The notes under the pieces: model-generated | Told to the model about the DNA's origin: nothing | The model's database searches: none | Seen by the model: the letters and a program-made list of their open reading frames with translations, nothing else | Assembly (NCBI GenBank): GCA_035535055.1 | Contig: DATLQT010000022.1 | Coordinates: 1-19,032, forward strand | DNA from: UBA6019 sp035535055 | GTDB lineage: Bacteria; Chloroflexota; Dormibacteria; Dormibacterales; Dormibacteraceae | Length of the DNA stretch: 19,032 bases | Direction of reading: 5' to 3' | Program-made: the position numbers and the translations under genes | Part shown: positions 1 through 7,391 of the stretch, one piece after another | How positions within the stretch are numbered: the first letter of the stretch is position 1 | How the letters are laid out: each line of letters starts with the position of its first letter

Positions 1-1520
1 TAGCCGCCGAGGGTCAGTGAAGGACCATACGAGGTGAGGGGTGCGTCGGGTTGGTAGACGCCGTTCACCGGGGCCTCCGGGTGGACGCCGACCGAGCGCA
101 TGAAGTTGACCACGGCCGGGACGCCGATCAGCTGCTCGACCTTGACCGCCGGGATGTTGAGCGAGTTGTCCCAGACCTCCCGCAGCGGCAGGGTGCCGTA
201 GGTGCCGTGGGTGTAGTTGTAGACCAGGTAGTCGGGGGCGTCCACCTGCGGGATGTGGTACGGACTCGGACCGTCCACGATCGCCGTCTCGCTGGTCACG
301 ACGCGGGCGCCGATCGCGGCCGGATACATGAAGGCCTTCATCGAGGAGCCGGTGTTGACGGGGACCCCGCTGACGTAGTCGTACTGTCCGGCCGGGCTGT
401 TGTAGTCGTCGCTGCCGACGTAGGCGATGATCTCGCCCGTCTGCGGGTCCAGGGCCACCATCGCCGAGTGGAGCTGGCCACTGGTGTCCCGCCAGCGCTG
501 GCTGGCCAGGTTGGCCCGGACGTCGGCCTCGGCCTGGAGCTGCTTGGAGTAGTCGAGCGTGGTGGTCACGTAGAGCTGCTGGACGCCGGGGTTGAAGCCG
601 AGCGCCTGGAGCTCGCTCTCGACGTAGTTGACGAAGTGCGGCGCCAGGAAGGTGTTGACCTGGGGATGGAAGGTGATCTTCTCGGCCAGCGCGTCGGCCT
701 CCTGCTTGGGGGTGATGTCGCCCTGGTTCAGCATCGCGTCGAGGACCTGCCGCTGGCGGGCCGCGGCGAGGTCGGGATGGATGATCGGGTCCCAGTCGGA
801 GGGCGCCTGGGGGATGCCGGCGAGCATGGCGCCCTCGGCCAGGTCGAGGTCCTTGGCGTCTTTTTGGAAGTATGCCTTGGAGGCCGCCTCCACCCCGTAG
901 GCCTGCTCGCCGTAGTAGCTGTTGTTGAGGTAGAGCTCGAGGATCTGGTCCTTGGTGTAGCTCTGCGACAGCTCGTAGGCGAGGACGACCTCCTTGATCT
1001 TTCGGCTGTAGGTCTGCTCAGGAGTGAGGAGGAGCTGCTTGGCGAGCTGCTGGGTGATGGTCGAGCCACCCGCGACCACCGACTGATGGCGGAAGTTGTC
1101 GTAGGCGGCCCGGACGATGCCGGTGATGTCGAAGCCGGGGTTCTTGTAGAAGTTCTTGTCCTCGACGTCGATGGTGCCCCGGATCACGTTCGGGCTGATG
1201 TCCTTGAGCGTCAGGTACTGGCGGTGGTTGCCGTTGTTGCCGATGTCGGCGAGAGCGACTCCGTTGCGGTCGAAGATGAAGGTGTCGCCGGCCAGGGTGG
1301 CCGCGTCCAGACCCTTGATCGAGGGCAGAGAGGAGAGGTACTGCGCGGCGTAGATGTCCCCGCCGGCGGCCGCGACGACGAGGAACACGACGACGGCGGC
1401 GACCCAGCGGAGGCGCCCGTTACGCCGCGCGCGCTGGCCGAGCGGCGACCAGAAGGCGTGGATCCGGGCGCGGGTCCTGTGCCCGCGCGACGTTTTGAGT
1501 TCCTGCAGGCGCTTCCCCAA
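1..1520 (-). CDS. Class A penicillin-binding protein (bifunctional transglycosylase/transpeptidase), C-terminus beyond left edge
   Basis: Polymerises lipid II glycan strands and cross-links their peptides on the outer face of the membrane. About 506 residues lie in the window. The order is a basic cytoplasmic tail of about 36 residues, one membrane segment at about 37-58 (signal anchor), and a GT51 transglycosylase domain with the catalytic E120-D121 (VEDKNFY) and GGSTITQQ at 151-158. A transpeptidase domain follows, with the serine motif SSMK at 392-395 and SLN at 453-455. The third motif (KTG/KSG) would lie beyond the edge. No ATG fits the N-terminus; the best start is TTG at 1520, with a purine-rich GCGGGGA about eight bases upstream and 21 bases after the stop of the asparagine synthetase-like gene, in the same frame. 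It looks like the last visible gene of a four-gene operon. The family call is secure; the exact start is inferred. Confidence 0.93.
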   Translation of the reverse strand, partial: MGKRLQELKTSRGHRTRARIHAFWSPLGQRARRNGRLRWVAAVVVFLVVAAAGGDIYAAQYLSSLPSIKGLDAATLAGDTFIFDRNGVALADIGNNGNHRQYLTLKDISPNVIRGTIDVEDKNFYKNPGFDITGIVRAAYDNFRHQSVVAGGSTITQQLAKQLLLTPEQTYSRKIKEVVLAYELSQSYTKDQILELYLNNSYYGEQAYGVEAASKAYFQKDAKDLDLAEGAMLAGIPQAPSDWDPIIHPDLAAARQRQVLDAMLNQGDITPKQEADALAEKITFHPQVNTFLAPHFVNYVESELQALGFNPGVQQLYVTTTLDYSKQLQAEADVRANLASQRWRDTSGQLHSAMVALDPQTGEIIAYVGSDDYNSPAGQYDYVSGVPVNTGSSMKAFMYPAAIGARVVTSETAIVDGPSPYHIPQVDAPDYLVYNYTHGTYGTLPLREVWDNSLNIPAVKVEQLIGVPAVVNFMRSVGVHPEAPVNGVYQPDAPLTSYGPSLTLGG

Positions 1521-1541
1521 CCAAAAATTCCCCGCGAGAGT

Positions 1542-4172
1542 TTAGGCGGCGGGCTCCGGCGTTTTGGCGACACCGACCCGTCTGAGCAGGGCGAACGGAG
1601 TCTGCTCGGACTTCTGACCCAACGGGTTGTCGCGGAAAAGGTTTCTCACCAGCTGGGTGTCCACGCCCTCGCTGGAGCCGAGCACGACCACCCCGATGTC
1701 GTTGGCGTCGATGATCGCGACCTGGCAGCCGAAGCGCTCCGAAAGGGTGCGGGCGACGCCGTCCGGGTCTGCCGGAGCCCGCTTGGCGTGGGTGTTGGAG
1801 GGCGGGATGGTGTAGGGGGTCGGGCCGTCGATGGCCGCCACCCGCGGCCCGGCGACCCGGTAGAAGTCGCCGCTGCGCCCGACCAGGCGGCCGCCGATCG
1901 ACGCCACCGCCGCGAGCAGGATCCGCGCCAGCCCGACCTCCTCGATGGCCAGCTGCATCGTCTCCGGCATCGCGATGCCGATCCCGACCGGGCTGCGGCG
2001 GACAAAGCGGGAGAGGAGGCGCGCGGCGGCCCCCGGGTGGATGTCGGAGACCGGGAGCGACCGGCCCTGGCTCACCGCCACCGCCTTCTCGCTCAGGGCG
2101 AGGATGTCCCCGGCCGCCACCGGCCGGTCGCCGAGGGCCTCCGCGAGCGCTGCCGCCAGGTCGTCGCCGGGCCCGACCTTGCGCGAGCGCAGCGGCGCCC
2201 GCGCGAAGATGCCGCCCCCGGGCGCCTGCTGGAAGAGGTGGTGGCCCGGGTTCGGACGGAATTCGACGAGCGCGGCCTGCGCCTGCGCGGTGCCGGCGAT
2301 GGCCACCGCCGCCTCGTCGCCGATCCGGGTGAGCTCGGCCTCGGGCCTGCGCCCGGTGACGGTGCCGCCGGAGGGCCCGAAAAAGGTCCTGAGCCAGACC
2401 TCGAGGTTCACGGTCCGCCAGATGAAGGGGTGCTCCTCGAGCCGGTCCTCGCAGATGGCGTCGAAGGCGCCGGCCACCCCCAGCCCGTCCCAGTAGGCCC
2501 GGGAGCAGAAGAGCGGTGAGCGGAGTAGACCCTGGATCCAGGCCCGCTCGGCGCGCAGCCAGCGGAACTCGGGTGTCGTGAAGCCGACCTTCCACCGCCG
2601 CAGGCGGATCTCGTCGGGCAGGATCCCGGCCAGGCCCCGGCGAAGGATGTCCCGGCTCCAGCCCCGGTCGATGATCGCCGCCGAGGGGAGCCGCAGGATC
2701 CACTCCACCAGCTCCTGATCGAGGTAGGGCACCCGGGACTCGATCGAGAAGGCCATCGAGTTGCGGTCCTCGTAGCGGAGAAGGGAGGGCAGACTGAAGG
2801 TGGTCAGGTCCTGGAGCAGCCGCCGCTTCAGGTTGTCGCGCACGCGGGGATCGCGGGCGGGCTCGACCGAGGCGCTGAAGGCGGCCGGGATCAGGCGCGA
2901 GCTGGGAAAGCGCCGCCCGCGCTCGGAGAGCCGGCGGCGGAGCAGAGGCCAGAGCACGTCACGGGCGGCCCAGCCCTCGGCCAAAAAGCGTCCGTAGCTG
3001 CGCTCGGCCAGCAGCTGGCGGAGGTAGACGAACTGGTAGGGGACGTAGCCGGCCAGCAGCTCGTCGCCCCCCTGGCCGTCGAGCAGGACGGTGACCTCCT
3101 CGTGCGCCTTGCGCATCACGCACCACTGGGCGTAGGGCCCGGTCGAGACCATCGGCTCCTCCTGGTGCCAGACCACCTCGCCGACCTCCTCCAGGAAGCG
3201 GTCGGCCCGGGGATGGATCAGGTGGCTTTCAGCACCGGTCGCCTCGAGGACGATCTCGATGTAGCGCCGCTCGTCGATCGGGTCGCCGTCGAAGACGGCG
3301 CTGAAGGTCTTCAGGTGGTCGCCCATGGAGGCGGCGTCCGGCACCTGCTTTCGAAGCAGGTCGGACATGAAGCAGACGATGGTCGAGGAATCGAGGCCGC
3401 CGCTGAGGCAGGTCCCCACCGGGACCTCCGCCACCAGCCGCCGCTCCACCGCCTTCTCGAAGAGGGCCCGAAACTCGGCGGGGTCGCGGCTGCCATCCTC
3501 GGAGAGCTGCGGGGTCCAGTACCGGTGCTCGGTGAGCCCGGAGCCGTCGACGACCGCGTAGCTGGCCGCCGAGAGCTGACGGACGCCCTCGAAGAAGGAG
3601 TCGGGGACGTGGTCGTGGAAGCCCGCGGCGAGGTAGTCGTGGATGCGCTGCCGGCTGGGGGCGGTTGCCAGCGCCCGGTCCTGGAGCAGGCTTTTCACCT
3701 CGCTCGACCAGAGGACGCGCTGCCCCGCCCGGGCGTAGTAGAGCGGCTTGATCCCGAAGTGATCGCGGGCCAGGGTCAGTCTCGGCGAGTCCTCGCGGGC
3801 GTCGAGGATGGCGACCCCCCACATGCCATTGAACCGCCCGAAGCACTGCGGACCCCACTCCTCGTAGGCGTGGACTATGACCTCGGTGTCGCTCCGGGTC
3901 TGGAAGCGGTGGCCGGCGGACTCCAGCTCGGCGCGGAGCTCGCGGTAGTTGTAGATCTCGCCGTTGTAGACGCACTGGACCTTGCCGTCCTCGTTGCCGA
4001 TCGGCTGGTTGCCGCCCTCGATGTCGATGATCGCCAGCCGCCGCATCCCGAGCGAGGCGGACGGCCCCGCGAGGAAGCCATCCCCGTCGGGGCCGCGGTG
4101 CCTGATACAGGCGTTCATCGCCTGCAGCAGGTCGGGGTCGGGCGGACCCCAAAAGCCCGCGATGCCGCACAT
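1542..4172 (-). CDS. Asparagine synthetase B-type amidotransferase fused to a C-terminal F420-0:gamma-glutamyl ligase (CofE)-like domain
   Basis: Protein of 876 residues. Residues 1-190 form a class II glutamine amidotransferase domain: catalytic Cys2 in MCGIAGFWG, RHRGPDG at 24-30, NGEIYNY at 70-76 and SDTEV near 94. Residues about 230-600 form the ATP-dependent asparagine synthase domain, with the pyrophosphate loop SGGLDSS at 257-263. Ordinary AsnB proteins end near 600-640 residues. Here about 250 more follow without a break. They show GDDLAAALAEAL near 669, GDILALSEKAVAVSQGR near 688, an IDGPTPYTIPPSN stretch near 781, a DANDIG acidic motif near 822 and FRDNPLGQKSEQTP near 846. I recognise this pattern as the COG1478 F420-0:gamma-glutamyl ligase-like family, from memory rather than a search. 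The gene starts 10 bases after the flippase stop. The acceptor is unknown: it may be free aspartate, or a cell-wall precursor, since AsnB-like enzymes amidate diaminopimelate in some bacteria. Confidence 0.88.
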   Translation of the reverse strand: MCGIAGFWGPPDPDLLQAMNACIRHRGPDGDGFLAGPSASLGMRRLAIIDIEGGNQPIGNEDGKVQCVYNGEIYNYRELRAELESAGHRFQTRSDTEVIVHAYEEWGPQCFGRFNGMWGVAILDAREDSPRLTLARDHFGIKPLYYARAGQRVLWSSEVKSLLQDRALATAPSRQRIHDYLAAGFHDHVPDSFFEGVRQLSAASYAVVDGSGLTEHRYWTPQLSEDGSRDPAEFRALFEKAVERRLVAEVPVGTCLSGGLDSSTIVCFMSDLLRKQVPDAASMGDHLKTFSAVFDGDPIDERRYIEIVLEATGAESHLIHPRADRFLEEVGEVVWHQEEPMVSTGPYAQWCVMRKAHEEVTVLLDGQGGDELLAGYVPYQFVYLRQLLAERSYGRFLAEGWAARDVLWPLLRRRLSERGRRFPSSRLIPAAFSASVEPARDPRVRDNLKRRLLQDLTTFSLPSLLRYEDRNSMAFSIESRVPYLDQELVEWILRLPSAAIIDRGWSRDILRRGLAGILPDEIRLRRWKVGFTTPEFRWLRAERAWIQGLLRSPLFCSRAYWDGLGVAGAFDAICEDRLEEHPFIWRTVNLEVWLRTFFGPSGGTVTGRRPEAELTRIGDEAAVAIAGTAQAQAALVEFRPNPGHHLFQQAPGGGIFARAPLRSRKVGPGDDLAAALAEALGDRPVAAGDILALSEKAVAVSQGRSLPVSDIHPGAAARLLSRFVRRSPVGIGIAMPETMQLAIEEVGLARILLAAVASIGGRLVGRSGDFYRVAGPRVAAIDGPTPYTIPPSNTHAKRAPADPDGVARTLSERFGCQVAIIDANDIGVVVLGSSEGVDTQLVRNLFRDNPLGQKSEQTPFALLRRVGVAKTPEPAA

Positions 4173-4182
4173 GCCGGGTTAC

Positions 4183-5664
4183 CTAGCCGCGGCGGCGGAG
4201 GATGGCGCGACGGGCGAGGGCGAACTCCTCCGGCTCGACCGCGCGGAAGAGGAGCAGGCCGGCGCCGTAGACCACCATCCCGACCAGTATCGCAAGCAGC
4301 ACCGGCCAGCCGTGAGTCGCGCGGAAGGGGTAGAGGACGGCTCCCATGACCGCGCCGGCGAGGAGGATCCTCCAGCTCAGCCTTCCGATCGGAACCACAC
4401 CGAGCACCCGGCGCACCATCAGCCAGCCCACCACCAGCAGGGCCAGCTCGGTGAGGTCGGTGGCCCAGGACGCGCCCTGGTAGCCGTAGGCCGGGATCAA
4501 GAAGAGGTTGAGGGCGACGTTGACGACCAGGCTGACGGTGGCCGCCCAGGTGAAGAGGAGCTGGCGGTTCATCGCGTTGAGGGCGGCGATGAAGGCGTTG
4601 GTGATGAACATCAAGAAGGTCGCGCCGCCCAGGATCTGGAGCGCCACCGCGGCCGGCGCGAACTGGCTCCCGGCGCTGCGGTCGAAGAGCCCGTTGATGC
4701 CCGGGGCCAGCAGCACGGTCCCAACGCTGATCGGCCAGCCCAGGGCCAGCAGCGCCCGGTAAAAGCTGGCCGTCGCCCGCAGAAGCCGCTCCCTCGACTC
4801 CTGGTGGTAGACGGCGAGCACTGGGAAGGCCACGTTTAAGAGCGTGATCGGGATGAAGAGGAGCGCCTCGATCGGCTTGTAGGCGAAGGCGTACCAGCCG
4901 ACCTCGGTCAGCCCGCGGAAGTGGAGCAGGATCGGCTGGTCGATCTTGAAGTAGAGCGTGGTGATCACAAAGGCGAGCGCGAAGGGGAGGCTCTTGGGCA
5001 GCCACTCGCGCAGAAAGCGGAGCTCGAACTCCCACCGCCAGGCGACCATCCGGCGGACGGTGAGCACGACGACGAAGTAGGTGCAGCTGAAGCCGTAGCT
5101 GACGGCGTAGCACCAGAGGAAGAAGTCCACGCCGCGGTGCGTCAGGACGCCGATCAGGGTGCCGCCGAGCAGGACGACCGACTCGGCCAGGATCGCGTAG
5201 GCCTCGAAGGTCAGCGTCCCGAGCGCGTAGAAGGTGCTCCTCAGCACGTTCGAGTAGGCGCTCAGCATCATCACCACGAAGGCCGGGATGAGCAGCGTCT
5301 GGAACCCCGAGAGGTACATCGTCACCGCCAGCGCGGCCAGCGCCGGCACCGCGAAAAGGGCCCGGGTGCTGAGGACGCTGCGCAGGTAGCGAGGGATCTC
5401 GCCCGGGTGCTTGGCGCCCTCGCGGGTGTAGAGGGTGTTGAAGCCGAGGTCGACCAGGATCGAGATCAGCGCCGTGTAGGTGACGGTGGTCTGGAACTCG
5501 CCGTTGCGAGCCGGCAGCAGCTCGTTGGCGGTGGCGAAGACCGTGACCAGCGCGATCGCCCTCGACGCGACACGGGCGACCAGCAGCATGGCCGCATTGC
5601 CGACGGCCCGGCTTCCGATGGTCCCCCGCGGGTTGGTGGGGCTCCCGGTCGCCTCGTCCCCCAC
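4183..5664 (-). CDS. Polysaccharide/lipid-linked oligosaccharide flippase (MOP superfamily)
   Basis: A 493-residue integral membrane protein with about 12-14 hydrophobic segments spread along its whole length. It has the usual layout of Wzx/RfbX-like 'polysaccharide biosynthesis' transporters. The N-terminal region (AMLLVARVASRAIALVTVFATA, interrupted by polar turns) and an early conserved LVDLGFNTLYTRE segment fit the family, as do several paired helices with Arg/Lys-rich loops. These proteins move undecaprenyl-linked sugars or lipid II-like intermediates across the inner membrane. The start is GTG at 5664, sharing one base with the TAG stop of the upstream coiled-coil gene, which implies translational coupling. 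The next gene down is the asparagine synthetase fusion, then a PBP, so the substrate may be a cell-wall or capsule precursor. Substrate specificity cannot be read from the sequence. Confidence 0.88.
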   Translation of the reverse strand: MGDEATGSPTNPRGTIGSRAVGNAAMLLVARVASRAIALVTVFATANELLPARNGEFQTTVTYTALISILVDLGFNTLYTREGAKHPGEIPRYLRSVLSTRALFAVPALAALAVTMYLSGFQTLLIPAFVVMMLSAYSNVLRSTFYALGTLTFEAYAILAESVVLLGGTLIGVLTHRGVDFFLWCYAVSYGFSCTYFVVVLTVRRMVAWRWEFELRFLREWLPKSLPFALAFVITTLYFKIDQPILLHFRGLTEVGWYAFAYKPIEALLFIPITLLNVAFPVLAVYHQESRERLLRATASFYRALLALGWPISVGTVLLAPGINGLFDRSAGSQFAPAAVALQILGGATFLMFITNAFIAALNAMNRQLLFTWAATVSLVVNVALNLFLIPAYGYQGASWATDLTELALLVVGWLMVRRVLGVVPIGRLSWRILLAGAVMGAVLYPFRATHGWPVLLAILVGMVVYGAGLLLFRAVEPEEFALARRAILRRRG

Positions 5665-6191
5665 TACCCGGGCGCCGGGTTCGAGGGGCTGACGAAGACC
5701 TCGTCGGCCCCGACCAGCCTTTCGGTCCGGGTACCGGGGAAATGGACCCGGACGCCGGGCTTGCCGGGCGCCCCGGCCTCCCAGCCGGCGGCGTGGTAGC
5801 GGGCGGCCTCGGCCAGGTCTTTGGCCTGCGCCACCTGCCGGCCGTCGGTGAAGGCGATGGTCTGGGAGCGAGCGCCCGGGAAGCCGAGCCTGACGACGCC
5901 TCCGGTCTTCACGTTGAAGACGTAATCGTCGAAGGAGCCCTCGGTGGTTACGGCGACCAGCTCGGCGATGGTCGGCAGCTCGCCCGACCGCATGGCCTCC
6001 TTCAAGTCCCGGCGAGCGCCCATCTCGGCCAGCCGGCGGCGCCGGCGCAGCTCGGTCGCGAGCTGGTCGCGCTCACCGCGGAGCCGGTCGAGGTCCAGCT
6101 CGATCGGGCGCATGCGGGCCCGTAGGTCCTCCATCCGGCGCTCGATCTCGGCCCCCGCAAGCTCGGTGAAATCTTCGGCCATCGAAGCCAA
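5664..6191 (-). CDS. Coiled-coil protein of unknown function, first gene of the envelope operon
   Basis: A soluble protein of up to 175 residues; I do not recognise a family. Residues about 10-65 are rich in Glu, Arg and Leu with heptad-like spacing and few helix breakers, so a coiled coil is likely. The remaining 110 residues look globular and end in Pro/Gly-rich turns around GAPGKPGVRVHFPG and GADEVFVSPS. There is no signal peptide and no membrane segment. The longest frame begins with TTG at 6191; an ATG at residue 4 (6182) or at about residue 20 (near 6134) is also possible. The first two options leave almost no space from the divergent oxidoreductase that starts at 6203. Its stop overlaps the flippase GTG by one base, so it is probably co-expressed with the flippase, the asparagine synthetase fusion and the PBP. 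Frame and coupling support a real gene; the function is open. Confidence 0.72.
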   Translation of the reverse strand: MASMAEDFTELAGAEIERRMEDLRARMRPIELDLDRLRGERDQLATELRRRRRLAEMGARRDLKEAMRSGELPTIAELVAVTTEGSFDDYVFNVKTGGVVRLGFPGARSQTIAFTDGRQVAQAKDLAEAARYHAAGWEAGAPGKPGVRVHFPGTRTERLVGADEVFVSPSNPAPG

Positions 6192-6202
6192 TTGTCGTTG
6201 TC

Positions 6203-7060
6203 GTGAAGATTGGACTCGGCCTCCCCAACAGCGCCACCGGAATCTCTGCTGGACGCACCCTCGTCGAGGTGGCCCGCCGGGCCGAGGAGCTCGGTTTCTC
6301 GACGCTGGCGACCATCGGACGGATCGCTTATCCGAACTACGAGGAGCTGGTCACGCTCGCCGCCGCGGCCGGGGCCACCGAGCGGATCGGCCTTTTCACC
6401 GACGTCCTCTTGGGACCGGCGCGAGAACCCGTCCTCTTGGCCAAGCAGGCAGCCTCGCTCGACCAGCTCTCCGGCGGGCGCTTGGCGCTCGGGATCGGCG
6501 TCGGTGGCCGACCCGACGACTTCGCGGTGACCGGCCTGGACTTCCACACCCGCGGGAAGCGCTGGGACGCCTCCCTGGAGCTGATCCACCGCGCCTGGCG
6601 CGGCGAGGCCCTGCCCGGCGCCGACGTCCCGGTGACGCCGGTTCCCTTCCACGGGTCCGCAATCCCGATGCTCTTCGGCGGCGGCTCCGACCAGTCCCTG
6701 CGAAGGCTGCTGAAGTACGGCGTCGGCTACACCCAGGGCGGCGGGACGCCGGAGACGCTGGAAGAGGCCATGGAGCGGGTCGGGTCCGCCTGGCGCGAGG
6801 CGGGCCGCGAGGGCAGCCCGGAGTATCGCGCGCTGGTCTACTTCGCTCTCGGCGACGATGCCCAGGAGTGGGGCGAGCGCAGCCTCAAGAGCTATTACGG
6901 CGGGCACGGCGACCGCGTCTGGACGGGAGCGGTGAAGGACGCCGAGGAGGCCGCGGCGCGGGTCGCCGCCTACCGGGCCGTGGGCTGCGACGAGGTGATC
7001 TTCTTCGCGGCCGTACCCAAGGTGGTCCAGGCCGAGCGCCTGGCCGAAGCCGTCCTTTAG
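6203..7060 (+). CDS. LLM-class (luciferase-like) flavin- or F420-dependent oxidoreductase
   Basis: A 285-residue protein with the bacterial luciferase-like TIM-barrel pattern. It has a beta-1 start KIGLGLPN, LVEVARRAEELGFSTLATIGR, ERIGLFTDVLLGP, then LAKQAASLDQLSGGRLALGIGVG with GGR and the following GIGVGGR turn near 94-105. FHTRGKRWDASLELIHRAW follows, with a PMLFGGGS stretch near 155. Members use reduced FMN or coenzyme F420 for hydride transfer; the sequence alone does not settle which. The start is GTG at 6203, which fits the family N-terminus exactly. It is divergent from the envelope operon, with only 11-20 bases between start codons, so a leaderless transcript or promoters inside the neighbouring coding sequence are implied. 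Its TAG stop overlaps the stop of the tetR remnant on the other strand. The substrate is unknown. Confidence 0.9.
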   Translation: MKIGLGLPNSATGISAGRTLVEVARRAEELGFSTLATIGRIAYPNYEELVTLAAAAGATERIGLFTDVLLGPAREPVLLAKQAASLDQLSGGRLALGIGVGGRPDDFAVTGLDFHTRGKRWDASLELIHRAWRGEALPGADVPVTPVPFHGSAIPMLFGGGSDQSLRRLLKYGVGYTQGGGTPETLEEAMERVGSAWREAGREGSPEYRALVYFALGDDAQEWGERSLKSYYGGHGDRVWTGAVKDAEEAAARVAAYRAVGCDEVIFFAAVPKVVQAERLAEAVL

Positions 7061-7314
7061 ACGACGGCCGGGAGCAGCGAGGTCAGGTGATCCAGGGGCG
7101 GCCGCTCGCCGGCCGCCAAACAGGACATCGCCGCCATCCCGAGCGTCATCGCCTTCAGGGCCTGGAAGGCCGGGCGCGGGTCGCCATCGCGGAGAAGGGC
7201 CTGGAGCGCGATGCCGTCGATGGCGCCGACGATCGCCTCGGCCAGCGCCTCGGGCGGCATCGGGATCGGCGACGGCAGCGCCCGGGTCACGTTCTCCAGC
7301 TCGGCGACGACGTG
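7057..7314 (-). pseudogene. C-terminal remnant of a TetR-family regulator
   Basis: About 85 codons read as the ligand-binding end of a TetR-type repressor: VVAELENVTRALP, then an amphipathic EALAEAIVGAIDGIALQALL helix, DPRPAFQALKAM and a hydrophobic MTLGMAAMSCLAAG. No helix-turn-helix precedes it in this frame. Reading upstream on this strand, the TetR-like sense is lost near 7314, exactly where a TetR helix-turn-helix appears on the opposite strand. A GTG at 7290 could start a 77-residue peptide, but it would lack a DNA-binding domain. I therefore call it a broken gene. Its TAA overlaps the convergent oxidoreductase stop by two bases. Confidence 0.6.
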
Positions 7315-7364
7315 CCAACACCTCCCTGAAGGACATCGCTGCCGAGGCCGGGGTGGCCCAATCG
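7314..7364 (+). pseudogene. Inverted helix-turn-helix fragment of a TetR-family regulator
   Basis: The 17 codons ANTSLKDIAAEAGVAQS are a typical TetR helix-turn-helix core. After them the frame reads NYVDSVVVNRPSR, losing the expected LYYHF continuation, and runs into the 3' end of the MFS gene. Upstream there is no start or helix 1, only ARRRR. The fragment begins at the base where the C-terminal remnant on the minus strand stops, so the two pieces lie head to head. It probably belonged to the same gene before a deletion with inversion. Confidence 0.6.
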
Positions 7365-7370
7365 AACTAT

Positions 7371-7391
7371 GTTGATAGCGTCGTTGTCAAC
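7371..7391. promoter_or_regulatory. 21-bp imperfect palindrome, possible TetR-type operator
   Basis: GTTGATA, seven bases, then TGTCAAC form an inverted repeat with six of seven pairs matching. It overlaps the stop codon of the MFS gene and lies seven bases from the helix-turn-helix fragment. Its size and symmetry resemble operators of TetR-type dimers. On the minus strand the right arm reads TTGACA, a good -35 element, but no well-spaced -10 follows. It could be a remnant of the original tetR control region; a short hairpin at the MFS 3' end is the alternative. Confidence 0.35.

Noticed and set aside
280..1850. Similar phrases DGPSPYHIP in the PBP and DGPTPYTIP in the ligase-like domain
   Set aside because: The match is only about ten residues in unrelated folds, so it is most likely coincidence rather than a duplicated module.
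51..2519. Long open plus-strand frame (822 codons) opposite the PBP and asparagine synthetase genes
   Set aside because: The translation is Asp/Val/Arg/Gly-rich with no domain pattern, while the minus strand encodes clear families across the same bases. It is an effect of high GC.
3102..4349. Long plus-strand frame opposite the asparagine synthetase N-terminus
   Set aside because: Low-complexity antisense translation; the minus strand shows the catalytic Cys2 and P-loop motifs.
5944..7336. Long frames on both strands across the oxidoreductase
   Set aside because: They are Arg/Pro/Gly-rich and out of frame with the recognisable LLM protein.
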